64,000 bases of DNA from contig NC_089731.1 in NCBI RefSeq assembly GCF_035083965.1, forward strand, positions 7,415,501-7,479,500. Reading direction: 5' to 3'. A model generated the notes under the pieces. It saw nothing but the letters and a program-made list of their open reading frames with translations. It was not told where the DNA came from and searched no databases. Origin of the DNA: Branchiostoma lanceolatum. Lineage: Eukaryota > Chordata > Leptocardii > Amphioxiformes > Branchiostomatidae. A program made the position numbers and the translations under genes. Shown piece by piece: positions 36,501 to 53,100 of this stretch. Numbering within the stretch: position 1 is the first letter of the stretch; each line of letters starts with the position of its first letter.

Positions 36501-36830
36501 CTACATACCATTAACGTAATGCAATCCAAACGTGTAATTAGTTTGTGCCAACATGGTAAACATCGTTACTGTATGTTGTGTTTAGCTTCTGGTTGTGACG
36601 TGGATTTTCAAAAAGGATACGCAGCAACAGGTAAATACTCTGTTCACTTTGATGCCGCAAACAAAGAGGCATGCAAGTTACCACAGAATAGTATAATACA
36701 TGCTTTAATACATATTTGTTTACTATGTTATGTATGTATGTTAACGTTATGTATACACTGCCCGAGCACTAAGAAAGTGAGTATACGCGAATATTCCCCA
36801 ACGATGAATCTTTAACTACATGTGATGCAC
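33532..36830. other. Gene-poor intergenic region with repeat debris
   Basis: I found no exon with supported splice sites or recognisable protein. It holds transposon-like debris: a TTTTTGTCAGG...CTATTTTGTCC block at 35090-35115 shared with 2626-2785, and GTTCCACGAACA...ATCTTCGCC at 34728-34755. A hairpin, CTCCGAGTA...TACTCGGCGAAGATAA, lies at 35230-35265. The promoters of the kinase-like and GON genes should lie at its two edges, but no motif stands out. Confidence 0.45.
35371..35445 (+). repeat. Pentanucleotide microsatellite (ACTAT)n
   Basis: About 14 uninterrupted ACTAT units are followed by degenerate TAGATATACTA variants to about 35480. Confidence 0.95.
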
Positions 36831-36837
36831 AGAATTG

Positions 36838-39800
36838 ATGCTACTTCTCATATTGATGATAACTCTCTTTTCATTCTCCGCCGAACAATTGAGATCCAGA
36901 ATGACCAACTGGACCTGCGGGAAGACCCTAGTTCTCCTGTGCATGTCGGCCCTGTGGTGGAGTCCCGAGGTGCTCGGGATCAGCAAACAGCAAGCAGCCC
37001 ACCTGAAAAGTTTGTGTTTTCTCTCTGCATGTCGTTTGTGTATTAGCTTGAATGTACTGTGTGATCTTCTGGCAATGTTGGCATTCTATAAGATAAGGTT
37101 ATAGCAAACCGTTCTAACAATATAATTTTCCCTAGGGAGGATTGCAGAGGTGACGTTGAGGGTTGAACAGGTGAATCTGACGGTTGTGAACACCCACGGT
37201 TTGTTAAACTCCTTAGGACAGACGGACCTTACTACTACAGGTAAGATTGAAGCACCTTCGGTGCAATACTCCTTGACATCTTCTTCATTTCAGGTCTTGA
37301 TAATTTTTGTTTCAAGTCTCGCAGTTCTTTCGGTCACTGAACTGAGGTTTAATTTGCAGCGTTGATAAGAAAATGTAAGAACTTCTTCGCTTTAGATGAC
37401 AAGGCGGACTTCATTATCATGACGTATGAAAATTACATAGCGTAAGCTTATAAGATATATTCTACCAAGCCACGTCACTCTGGAACAGTTACACCCTCTC
37501 CGCTGACACTCGCACCGCCACCACGACTGCCTCCTTCAAAAGGAAACTCTGGCACTGTTTCATGAATTTAGGCGACCCATACATGCATGCGCACTGACAC
37601 TGACCTCTCGATGTAGATACCACCATAAACGTTATTTAAATCATATATATATATATACAATAATTTTTATGGACATGTACTTAGAATATTGTTATAGCTT
37701 GTTATACTGTCTATGTCAAAATTAATGCCTTGTCTTTGTCAGCAGGGCTAGCCCTTTGTAATAGCAACAGGCTCAGTTGGGCAACCGTTAATGTGCGTGC
37801 TAAACAGCCAAACCAATATATAAATGAAAATATATACATGTGCTATACGAAGATTAGGACACTACTTGCATCTTTAATGAGATTATGCAAGATCTCTTTT
37901 TAGAAATTGGAATTTTCGAGCAAGGGTGCCTTATGACAGACGTCAAAAAGAGATATGTTGATTTAACAGTCGAAGATGATAGATTGGCGGGGGTATTCAG
38001 TCGTTTAGTCGTAAACAGTCATCTTTTTTATCCAGTAATAAATTATTTTGAACGTTTTCATCAACAGTTTCTACATCCTGTCGTGAAGTGAAGTCCCGTC
38101 GCAGTGCTGCCAGGGATGGGGAGTACACGCTGTATCCTTTCTCCACGTGCCCAGACGTCTCCATCCGCGTCTACTGTCACAACATGTCCTCCAACAACCC
38201 GGCGGAGTTCCTCCCCCTGCCGTCCGGGCCGGACAGCAACTTTGCCAGTCGATACGGGGATCGGTTACAATGGAGTTCGGCCGTTTGGTATAGATGCACA
38301 GGCCCACTATTTGTAAGTAACAAAGAGATGATCATTTTGCTCATGATTGTATTGTTTTTAAAGTTACAGATCTAGAATTGAAGAACTGAAATAGGCAACT
38401 TTACATTTGGTATTCAAGAGTAGACCTCACGCATTCTCTGTTTCTTTGAATTCGAAGAAAACCAGTTTGTATCATGTCAATTACTCTATTTATTACTGCC
38501 TTAAGGGCTATTTTGGTGAGGCTGGAACCACAAGATTCAGTAAAGTTCGGGTCAAGTTTGAAAACTCCACGGTCAAGATTACACAAGATGACTACTCCTT
38601 TGCCACGACCACAGGTAGAGAGAAATCTTGTTTTATACAGTACAAAGTAGGGTATGGCTGAGGTAACATGCCACTGCATGTTTAGTCTGTGTTTGGCATT
38701 GTATTGACAATTTGTAAGAATGTCTCTTGGGAAGCAACTCGTCACAGATGAAACAAGAAGGGTTGATAAAGCCTTATCAGTTGAAGGGGATGCCATGGCC
38801 AAGTACATGTAATCTGAATATTTGATAAATAACATAATAAGCAAGTAAACGTAGAAACAAGTAAGAAGTTAAATAAAATCAGTAGACATATACCATAAAC
38901 AGTAGGGGATACCATAATTATTACCATCAGTAGACATAAGGGGATACCTTGGCTAAGTAGTATGGATATTTGATAAATAACATAATAAGCATGTAAACAC
39001 AGAAACAAGTAAGAAGGTAAATAAAGCAGTAGACATATGCGGTATATCGAGATATGCATGTGAAGATAACATTTTGTGATGATGCAGAAATTTTGTAGAT
39101 GTGTCGCTACTTTCAGAAATGAATTTCCGTTTGTCGCATAATTTATACACTATTGTAACATTCACAATGTCCAGAGATTTTTTTTTTAGAGGTCATAAAA
39201 GTTTATAGGAATATCAGTCAAGCTCTAGCCTCCCTTGCAGACGTCTAGGAAACTACCTCCTCCAGCATTTAGAGAGCCTGGCCCATGTTAAAAAACGTGA
39301 ATCAGCGCTCTTCCCCCCAAATGGCAGGCGACGCTCCTAGAAGTCTGTGAAGAAGGCTAGTTGATCTCTACCTTCCCATCGCTAACCATTTGTACACCAG
39401 GTAATGATGTACCGTACGGAGTGTCCGGCGACTGTTACTCCCCCAGAAACGGATGTGCCAGGGGGACGTTTCAGGTGGATCTGACCGGGACGGAACTCGT
39501 GCTGGCACCAAGTGTCCAGTGGGTCATGTTTGGCACCTGGCCGGGAGATATAACTGTCCAGGACATGCACATCTCAGGGGACAGAAAGGTTGGTATATTT
39601 GAAGCATTTTATAAACAAGAAAGGGTGACGTTGATTTGATTGTTTATCATCATTGCAAGGAACGTTTTGATAACTTGTCTCAGCCAACAATAATAGCTAT
39701 ACATTTGACATTGACTGTTCCAACTTAAATCTGAGCGAAGATGCATCAATAGTACAACGCGCAAAGATACCTGCAGGTGGAAGTGATCATATGATTTGAG

Positions 39801-42800
39801 ACCAAAACTAAACAGTCCTACTCCTAAAACATCACTTCTTACCAAGAAAATGTTTCATGTAGATTAACCAGCTCAAAACCCTTTCTGCACTTATTTGCTA
39901 TGGACTTCACAGATTATATTTTTAATCATTTCGAGTATCATATTAAAGTATCTTAGAAATAAACTTAAGGTGTTAACTTTCCTTGTCATTGTGGTTTGTC
40001 CAGGTTGCGTCGGCGCGTTGTGGAGGTTGGTGTGGACACTGTGGGCCGGAAGGAGACACCTTACTTCTCTCTCACCCTCAGTGCAAAGGTACGTACGTTT
40101 GAAATATGAACTTTAATATGGCTGTACGCTATGTGTTCCCAATCATCTTTACCTTCATGAAAGAAAAGACAAGGATTAAACTATATTGTTTCATAACTGA
40201 TGCTTTCTTCTCCAAGCAATATACATTTAATAAGAATATGAAAATAATGTTAGAGGACTCGTGCATCTCGTTACCAGGGGCTGCCTCCTGCCGTGAAGTG
40301 AAGTCCCGTCGCCGTGCCGCCGGGGATGGGGAGTACACGCTGTATCCTTTCTCCACGTGCCCAGATGTCTCCATCCGCGTCTACTGTCACAACATGTCCT
40401 CCAACAACCCGGCGGAGTTCCTCCCCCTGCCTTCCGGGCCGGACAACAACTTTGCCCGTCGCTATGGGGATCGGTTACAATGGAGTTCGGCCGTTTGGTA
40501 CAGATGCACAGGCCCATTATTCGTAAGTGACAAACTCAATGACAAGTTGCTCATACATATGATTATAATGTTAACAAATTTGCAGAGTTTGTTGTTTTAC
40601 AGATATACACCTACGCAACTGAGTAAATGTCATTGATTCTCTTTTAATTTGAATACGATGTAAGATCAAGATAACTCGCCTATCTTTACTATCTCAAGGG
40701 CTATTGGAATCAGGCTGGGACCACAAAGTTCAGTAAAGTCAGGGTCAAGTTTGAAAACTCTGCCGTCAAGATTATACAAGATGACTACACCTTTTCAACG
40801 ACCACAGGTACATCATGCCTTTATTTTCTACAAACGTCTTTGTAGTATCAATACCAACGCCATCCAGGATACCATTTGTGTATCTGTAAGTTTGGTATTT
40901 TAATAAAGAATTTGAATTGTAACTTTAGTGTATGTTAAGATATACCAAAGGATTAACTCGTAAAAAGAGATCAAGTCAGCAAGCAACATCAAGAAGGAAA
41001 AAATACTGCAGTTAGGCCACACCATCTTAATGACATCCGCGCGCGCATTGATTTTCGCCTTGAAATCACCTCCTCCAAGGCTACACGGAACTCCGGAACT
41101 TGCTGACTTAGATTGCCACAAAAGGCTAGCATTGTGCCGGCTTATCGGAAAACTGGGGCGTATTTGTGGATTGGTATGCCATCGATGTTGGCTAGGGGGA
41201 TTTTGCGTTTGCACAGTTGTACGAGAGGATCGTGGCGACCAGCGAGTATCGTCCAGACAATTTCAAACACGACCTATCCAGAGTGGCTCTCACACGTTTC
41301 TTTTGCAATAATGAGAGACATGGGAGAGGAATTGAGGGATTGGCAGAGGTCTCACAGTGAGATTTGTGAGCGTAAACCATGGAATGCTTAAAATGGAGTT
41401 CAATGCCATGTATGTTGAAACTGCCCTTATGGGTGTATATGAGTATTCTCATCACAGTCATATATCCTTGGAGCCAAATACCTTCTAATAGTATACTTCT
41501 TTGGTAGTTCTTGTCAATATATTAAAAATCAATCACTTGCGCTGAGTCTGCTATGATGAACAAGACAACCTACATGTACCTCCTACAAATAAACTGTGTT
41601 CTGTGGTTCAATTCGCAATACCAGCTTTGTACTAGTAGTCCTGTGGTTTAGCAGCATTTTTTTTTTGCTGGATTTTCTTTTTGTTTGCCCGCGCGCATTA
41701 GTTTTGGGGTCTCCGGAGGATGTCATCCATAAAATCAAGTTGGTGTGGCCTTACTTTTTACAATGATCAGAAAGTTTATAGATGATTTGCTAGTTTCAGG
41801 ACAACTGTTTTTCTGAGTCAATGTGACAGAAGCCTGATTTGGCAATTTGAAAATGAAAGCCATCTCATTTACAAGAATAAAAACTCAAGTCATACAATAT
41901 TCAAATCGAAAGAAAGGCCACACATTTTTTGTATCTGTATAGCCAGTATTACCGCGCTTCCGCTTAACACACCAGCTTCGCAGGTATGTGAAGGTGGATT
42001 AAGGTTTATTAAGGTATAGATGAAACATTTACAATTAAATAATAGTGATCTTCTAATTGGTACCATTTACAGGCAACAATGATGTTCCGTACGGGGTGTC
42101 CGGCGACTGTTACTCCCCCAGAAACGGATGTGCCAGGGGGACGTTTCAGGTGGATCTGACCGGGACGGAACTCGTGCTGGCACCAAGTGTCCAGTGGGTC
42201 ATGTTTGCCACCTGGCCGGGAGATATAACTGTCCAGGACATGCACATCTCAGGGGACAGAAAGGTTTGGCACAATATGCCCAATTCATATCATAATCTAT
42301 CAATGAGCATAGGTGACAATTATGATATGAATTGGGCATATTAAGGTTAAAGCATCAAAAGCAAACAAGGTAATCTCATTCTATAGAAATATCTTTCATG
42401 GTTATTTGCAGGGAAAAATGTAGCTGAATAATTGTCTCACGTGCACTCTTATCAGTACAAAATGACAATAGATTGGTGGATGCACCGAATATCTAATACC
42501 AGCTCAATCAATAGTCATGCCTTCAAGTACCCAAGTTATCAACCTAGGATTGATGTGTTTAAAACTTTGTATTTTCCTAGAACTGTTGTAGAGTGGAACT
42601 CGTTCCCATCAATAACAGTAGGAGCAGCCTCACTAGCTATAGATAGCTTTAAGCAATGCTTGTAGTCAGATGTGCAAAGGTTACATGTAGGATGTTTAGT
42701 GTAATATAACCAGCTGCCGCCAGGCCGCATGCCTGCGAAGCTGTGTGTTGCGCCTAAGGGCGGTTATACCAGCTATATGGATACAAACATCCTACTGAGT

Positions 42801-43210
42801 GTTAGATTCTAGAGATCACTATTCATTGAGTGTTGACGGACGCATAACTTTCAACACGCAAAGCTAGCTGGAAATGAGCTTTGAGATCTAAATCCAATTT
42901 TCCTTCCTATCATTTCTTGTTATCATGTAACAATACCTCACATAATTTTCTTGCAATTGTTGATTCATGTACATTTAAATTAACCACTAAACTAAAAACA
43001 GGATCCTCAGAATGTGCTTGTTATCGATTGCAGCAGAGTTGCTCAATTAGAGAAAACACTAAGTCTTGTTAATCTTAGAAATAATGATTTTTCTTTTAAC
43101 TCATAATTATCTAGGTTGCCTCTGCCAGATGCGGGGGTTGGTGCGGACATTGTGTGCCTGAGGGAGACAACCTACTTCTCACTCATCCTCAGTGCACGGT
43201 TGTGAACTAG
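36838..43210 (+). CDS. Secreted protein with two tandem GON domains, 10 exons
   Basis: Exons: 36838 (or 36901)-37009, 37136-37240, then GON 1 at 38068-38312, 38506-38614, 39401-39588, 40004-40088, and GON 2 at 40278-40522, 40699-40807, 42073-42263, 43115-43210. All are GT-AG and in frame, giving 493 or 514 residues depending on the start. The N-terminus is a signal peptide; a linker (VEQVNLTVVNTHGLLNSLG) precedes the first domain. Each GON copy has DGEYTLYP, VYCHNMSSNNPAEFLPLP, RYGDRLQW, VSGDCYSPRNGCARGTF and the closing RCGGWCGHC. GON is known from the C-terminus of ADAMTS9 and ADAMTS20, where it serves in secretion, matrix and migration functions. No metalloprotease or thrombospondin exon is seen here. 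The four-exon module is phase 1-1 symmetric (627 nt in copy 1), which allows in-frame duplication. Its function is unknown. Confidence 0.9.
38810..39056 (+). repeat. Imperfect tandem duplication, about 145-bp spacing
   Basis: AATATTTGATAAATAACATA and AGAAACAAGTAAGAAG...AGTAGACATA occur at about 38816-38892 and again at about 38964-39040. They lie in the second intron of GON domain 1. Confidence 0.65.
39219..39362. repeat. Foldback element upstream of a GON exon
   Basis: CTCTAGCCTCCCTTGCAGAC (then GTCTAGG) pairs with CCTAGAAGTCTGTGAAGAAG (then GCTAG), about 25 bp per arm with several mismatches and a loop of about 90 bp. It ends about 40 bp before the exon at 39401. Confidence 0.55.
41012..41753. 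mobile_element. Non-autonomous DNA transposon, TTA target duplication (PIF/Harbinger-like)
   Basis: The element spans 41015-41750. It starts GGCCACACCATCTTAATGAC and ends GTCATCCAT...TTGGTGTGGCC, flanked on both sides by TTA (41012-41014, 41751-41753). The ends are inverted repeats, with CCGCGCGCGCATT echoed inside as CGCGCGCATTA. A 3-bp TWA-type duplication is characteristic of PIF/Harbinger; assignment by duplication and ends only. No transposase ORF. It lies in a GON intron. Confidence 0.65.
41932..41988 (-). mobile_element. LINE 3' tail fragment, minus orientation
   Basis: TTGTATCTGTATAGCCAGTA and CTTAACACACCAGCTTCGCAG form the reverse complement of the tail of the LINE at 10295-10360. 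It lies in the GON gene intron before the exon at 42073. Confidence 0.6.
42273..42342. repeat. Perfect 24-bp-arm hairpin
   Basis: AATATGCCCAATTCATATCA (then TAAT) at 42273-42296 is exactly complementary to 42319-42342, with a 22-nt loop. It begins 10 bp downstream of a GON exon border, so it could form a hairpin close to the 5' splice site. Confidence 0.8.
42470..42785 (+). mobile_element. 3' fragment of the same LINE family as 7766-10365
   Basis: 42500-42665 encodes the C-terminal block SHAFKYPSYQPRIDVFK with PRTVVEWNS, and 42700-42785 carries the shared tail (AATATAACCAGCTGCCGCC, GGGCGGTTATACCAGC). It sits in the last GON intron, in the same orientation as the gene. Confidence 0.75.
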
Positions 43211-44453
43211 TTGTACACTGCACATTTCTCAATAGATGTGTAAGTGCTGACTTTCATTCTTCACAAATTAACAGTGGATGTCACAAAAAAGTGTTTCATA
43301 TTTGCCTTATGGACAAAATGTTCACAAATTGCAAGCGAAAGACTTTGAATTGTACAGAAATGATGTCAGTGGGTTTGAAGGATCATGTTACATATTCTTA
43401 CTGATCATATTCATATAAATGATATATAATGGAGTTTGCTCGAAGTTGTGAAATTGAATCAAATCAAAATTAAGTACAGTTTACCATTATATGGTCTGTT
43501 ATAGGAATGAATTGACAGAACTACATGTATGTTGAACCGATTACAGTTAATATCAATAAAGGATTACTAAAGTGATACTTCCCTTAGTTACTCAGTATGT
43601 TCGAGTACAATCTAGCTATCATTGCCCAAACTATTATGCTACATGTATGTTATACCAAACTATAGATGTGTTGTCTGTTGGTGTGTATTGTTGAACCCTA
43701 AGATGTTGTGTTTTGTTTGCACATCTAATACTTTGCCCATTAAAACTAAGTGGTGGCGGATCATTGTGCATCTGTGATTTGTTTTTATTTCTTTCAGCAT
43801 GACAGCATTTTGTATTACAATGTTGACCAGGAAAGGTGTTGCTTGAAAACATTTAGAAGTACAAAATGTAATTTTTGCATTCTATCCAGTTGTAGAGATT
43901 TATTTGGCTTGTAGATAGTATTGTTTATCTGAACGTTTAACATTTACTCATCAATAGCATTTCAGAATTGCACATCTCTTGGTTTCTCTTTGACAACTTT
44001 GTTGAGGCAAATCCATAGAAATCCTCAATATCAACAACCTTCCAGAGACTTATACACATTACACATTCTACATTTAACAAAATGTTGTGCTCATTTGGGA
44101 ACTTCACCAGGCAAAGTAGACTGCAACAAACAACAAGAAGTTTTACAAACCAAAGAGGCTTCAAAACTGTACTACATCTCTTCAAATGCATGATGTTGGT
44201 AGTAAAAGAAAGGAAAATTTTCAAATGCTACACCTAGCAAAAAACTACTTTGCATCAACATTTTGGAACATTCCAATAATGCTCCACAGTGGTTGATAGC
44301 TATGAAAAAATAATATTTCCATTTACATTAGTCAAACAAAGTATTTTGAAACCAAGGAGTTAAACTAAACAAAATGGAGTATACATCCTTGGCCTTTAAA
44401 CGTTTCTCTAGAAATAACATACAGATTCTGAGTTGGTGTTTTCAAAGTTTGAG
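43211..44453. other. Intergenic region between two convergent gene ends
   Basis: No exon is supported. AATAAA at 43555-43560, 345 nt past the GON gene stop, is a plausible polyadenylation signal. The LRRC47 3' UTR enters from the right; its cleavage site was not identified. Confidence 0.4.
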
Positions 44454-49578
<5,125 letters not shown>

Positions 49579-50117
49579 CTTGCTGCATGGACCGGCCCAG
49601 TTTGCGATACTTAAAAGTCTGGCATCATATTACGACACCAAGTTCGGGCGGTCTTTAAAACACTATAGTGATTTCTTCTTTTACTTTACAGATTCTTTTC
49701 ACAAGATATTTTTATTTCTTTATAAATTGTGGAGAAAATGCGCGAAAATACGCTTTAATCTGTGGTTTACGTCTTTTTTACGTTGAAGAACCGCAAAACG
49801 TGTCGATGAGTGAAGGCGATGAAACAAAAAATCAATGGAACAAAAATGACAAAAGTATCAAAATGTGATAAAGATATATCACTTGTCTGTCAAATAATGC
49901 AAATACTTATATTTATCTGTATCAGAAAGGCTATATCAAGTGGGCAGCTCCCCCTAGAATGATGGCTAATAATTTACTACATGTGCGTATGACGCCCTCA
50001 TCACTAACAAGCTCGTACACGTGCGGTGTCGACTGCTTCAGTTTTTCGTCTGCTGATCGATTATTGCAGATTTTTGACCGATTTTCTCCGATCTTGAGGG
50101 TAGAATCGTGAGCAGAC
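49579..50117. promoter_or_regulatory. Divergent promoter region of LRRC47 and NOP2
   Basis: The two start codons face away from each other across 539 bp. The LRRC47 start lies in a favourable context (CAAGATGGCGG on its strand). No TATA box is seen. The organisation suggests a shared bidirectional promoter; this is inferred from position only. Confidence 0.55.
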
Positions 50118-53100
50118 ATGGGTCGGAAGAGACCAGACCCCTCCGAGGCCCAGAAGAAAGGTCCCGGGCGGAAGGCGAGGAAACAGAAACCGCCACAGAT
50201 GCCGCGACAACTTCTGCAGCAGGGTTAGTTGTGGGAGGGGGGCACGGTCAGATCTGTTTTAGAGTAGAGTAGAGTAGACCAAGGAGGTTTGATTAAACCT
50301 CCTTGAGTAGACTAAGAGTAGATCCATTCGGCAAGGAAGAAAGATTTCTTCCAGTTGAGGCCGCTCATTCAATTACTGAGCTGTCATTCTAGGTACAAAT
50401 CTTATAGGCGATTTCTTAGAAACAGATTTATTGTTTGAGCATCCAAAAATATGAAATTATAACAGGTTAACTTAGCTGGTAGTCAAATTATCAATTTTGT
50501 GTGACCCAGGTAAATGGTAATTTGATTAAAATGCATACGTTAAAAATCTATACATGTAAAAAGTTAAGGGGTTTTGGTTGTAAGTTATCACAGCTTTTAC
50601 TTTACTTCTCTTCATTTTAATTGTACTGTTTCTTATTTTAGAGGGTGGATCCCCAAAGATACTGTCGAGCCGACAAAAGCAGAGGTAATCATCTTTTTGC
50701 TTTCCTGAATAAGAATTTGAAAGATACTCTGCTAACTAAGAGTAACTTAGTATTAAGATTCAGAACATCCGGATCGATCCAGGCTCTAAACACTGCAATA
50801 TTGCAAGTTATTAGAAACCTACAATTGTTAACCGTTTTTGCAAAAACTGCAAATTGTTAATTATCCTAATTGTTAATTGTTAGATGATGGACATGTACAA
50901 TTTGTATTTTCAATCCAGATTGGCCAAAAGGACGCAGAAGGCAGTCAACAAGGCGACTGCAAAGGAATCACAGAAGAAGGTACCAGTGACACTGGGACTG
51001 ACACAAGGACAGAAGGTAAGGTTCTGTAACTATTATCTTTATTACTATAAGTTTGCTGGATGCAATAATTGTGGAGAGTAAAACATGACTTTCAATGGCA
51101 TAATTTTATGATGTCATGACGACACTTGTCCTGTATTCTTGAATGTTTTGACTTGAAGTTTGAACACCAAAAATATTCAAGTGATTTCAAAATGATACGT
51201 TTTTCCCTGTGCAGAGACCTCGCACTGGATCTGTTAGTGACAGTGATGAAGAGAGCATCAGTGAGGAGGAGGAGGAGGATGTTGAAGAAGATGAAGATGT
51301 AGAAGAAGAAGAGGAACAGGAGGAGGAGGAAGAAGAAGAGGGGGAAGATGAGGAGGATGAGGAGGAAAGTGAAGAAGAAGAAGAAGGCTTCACTGATGAG
51401 AACAAGTCATGGCTTCGCCTTGCAGGGAAGAAGAAGAAACTGGACTTGGATGATGAAAGTTCAGATGACGACCTGGTTAGTCTTCAAGTTATCAACAGCT
51501 TCATTTGGTAGCAGTGACTGAATGACTGTGGTGTTACTCTCACCTAGCTTTTAGCATTTAAGTAACTACAACTAGTACTACACCATGTAGTTAACTTCAG
51601 TTTGCCAAATACACAGATGTACTGAAAGACAAAAAAGTATCATTTGCTAAACGATCTGAACCCACCAAATAGAAGTTGTAACACATATTTGATTACATTT
51701 GTACATTTTATGAATATTCAGTGCTGAAATATACTCTTTTCAGTGTTAGCGGAAGACAGGAACATTGACACTGTACTTTTTGATGTTAAAACTGACTATA
51801 GTATCAGTGCAACCATTTTGTTGAATTCTAGATTTTATTCTACTTATTGTGTACACTGTAAGTCTAAATTCAAGTGACTCAACTGTAATTTAGACTGATT
51901 TTCATGTTGGAATCTGACACTAATTTTGTTCAGTTTATCTATTGTCGGTTGGGCATCAGAAGGATGACGGCTGAGACAATGATTTACTAGTTTTTACCTT
52001 TTGATAAAGAAAAAGTCTTCACCAAAATCTATTTACATACAGTTTCATTTCATCAAATATTTCAAATCTCCAGCCGGCGGATGAGTTTCTTGACGAGGAT
52101 GAGGGATCAGAGGGAGAAGAAGAGGAAGATGAAGACTCGGACAACTCTGATGACAGCAGTGATGATGATGATGATGATGGAGAGGAGCAAGAGGGAGATG
52201 AAGCCTTACTGCCGATAGAGAAGGCTTCCAAGAAACTGAGAAAGAAGCAACAGAGAGAAGAGTAAGACAGTTCATGCAATTTTTATGACTTTCATTTTAT
52301 GAACAAAAAGGGGTCTCTACACCTGTCTAGTGGCCTCATATCTCCTAAGCTTTATGTCCTACTAAAATGTTAGATGATTTTGATCTGTACATTAAAATCT
52401 AAAACTGAAATTTTAGCATGGAAGAAACCAAAAGTATGATCATAACTTAAGATGACCATTCCCTCCAATAGATTAACTTGAATAGCACACATCTTATTTT
52501 TACACGGTAAAGTTTAGTATGCCTTGAATGCAGAACCACATAGTCTCTTCCTTTGCTTGATGCTTATTGTCATTCTGTGTATGTTGTAACATATGTATGC
52601 TTATATTTTGTTACCAACAGTTGTAGAAGGTTCTCAACTAGATATCTATTGAAGAGTAAATGTAACATACTTTTTATATGAGGTTTAACCAAAGAAACTC
52701 TGTTGTGCCTCTATAGGATACTAGCAGAGGAGGAACTTCGCACCAACATCGCAGAAGCTGAAACATTTGTGCTGCCCAGCGGCCAGGAGATAGAGAAGGA
52801 AAATATCCTTTTTGATCAGCAACATCCGTACACAATTTTTGGTTTGCCAGCTTGAATGGGAGTTTTCTAATGGACATATACTGGTAGAATGATAATTATC
52901 AATATGCCTGCCTATTTGTAGGATTGCTGAATGTAAATGGAGTACTGCTATTTTTGACCTCGACCTGTGCTGTTGTTGTTTGACCTTGACCTTTGCTGTA
53001 CGTGTGCAGCCCCCAGACCTCACTATGATCCACTTGCGCATCCAGGAGAACATGGCAGTGCTGAAAGACTTCATCAACAAACGGAAAGATGACAGGTATT

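Noticed and set aside
36306..36815. A 169-codon plus-strand ORF before the GON gene
   Set aside because: No recognisable domain, AT-biased composition like non-coding neighbours, and no splice signal joining it to the GON exons in frame.
38071..38307. Antisense ORFs over both first GON exons (38071-38307, 40227-40517)
   Set aside because: They mirror the duplicated GC-rich coding exons; the sense frame carries the GON motifs and splice sites.
52045..52279. Ser- or His-rich minus-strand ORFs at 51187-51405 and 52019-52279
   Set aside because: They are antisense shadows of the acidic Asp/Glu-rich NOP2 exons.
52899..53095. GT-AG splicing of the NOP2 intron using the CAG at 53007-53009
   Set aside because: No GT donor near 52800 fits, and this acceptor breaks the frame, whereas AT-AC borders keep it and match the family sequence.
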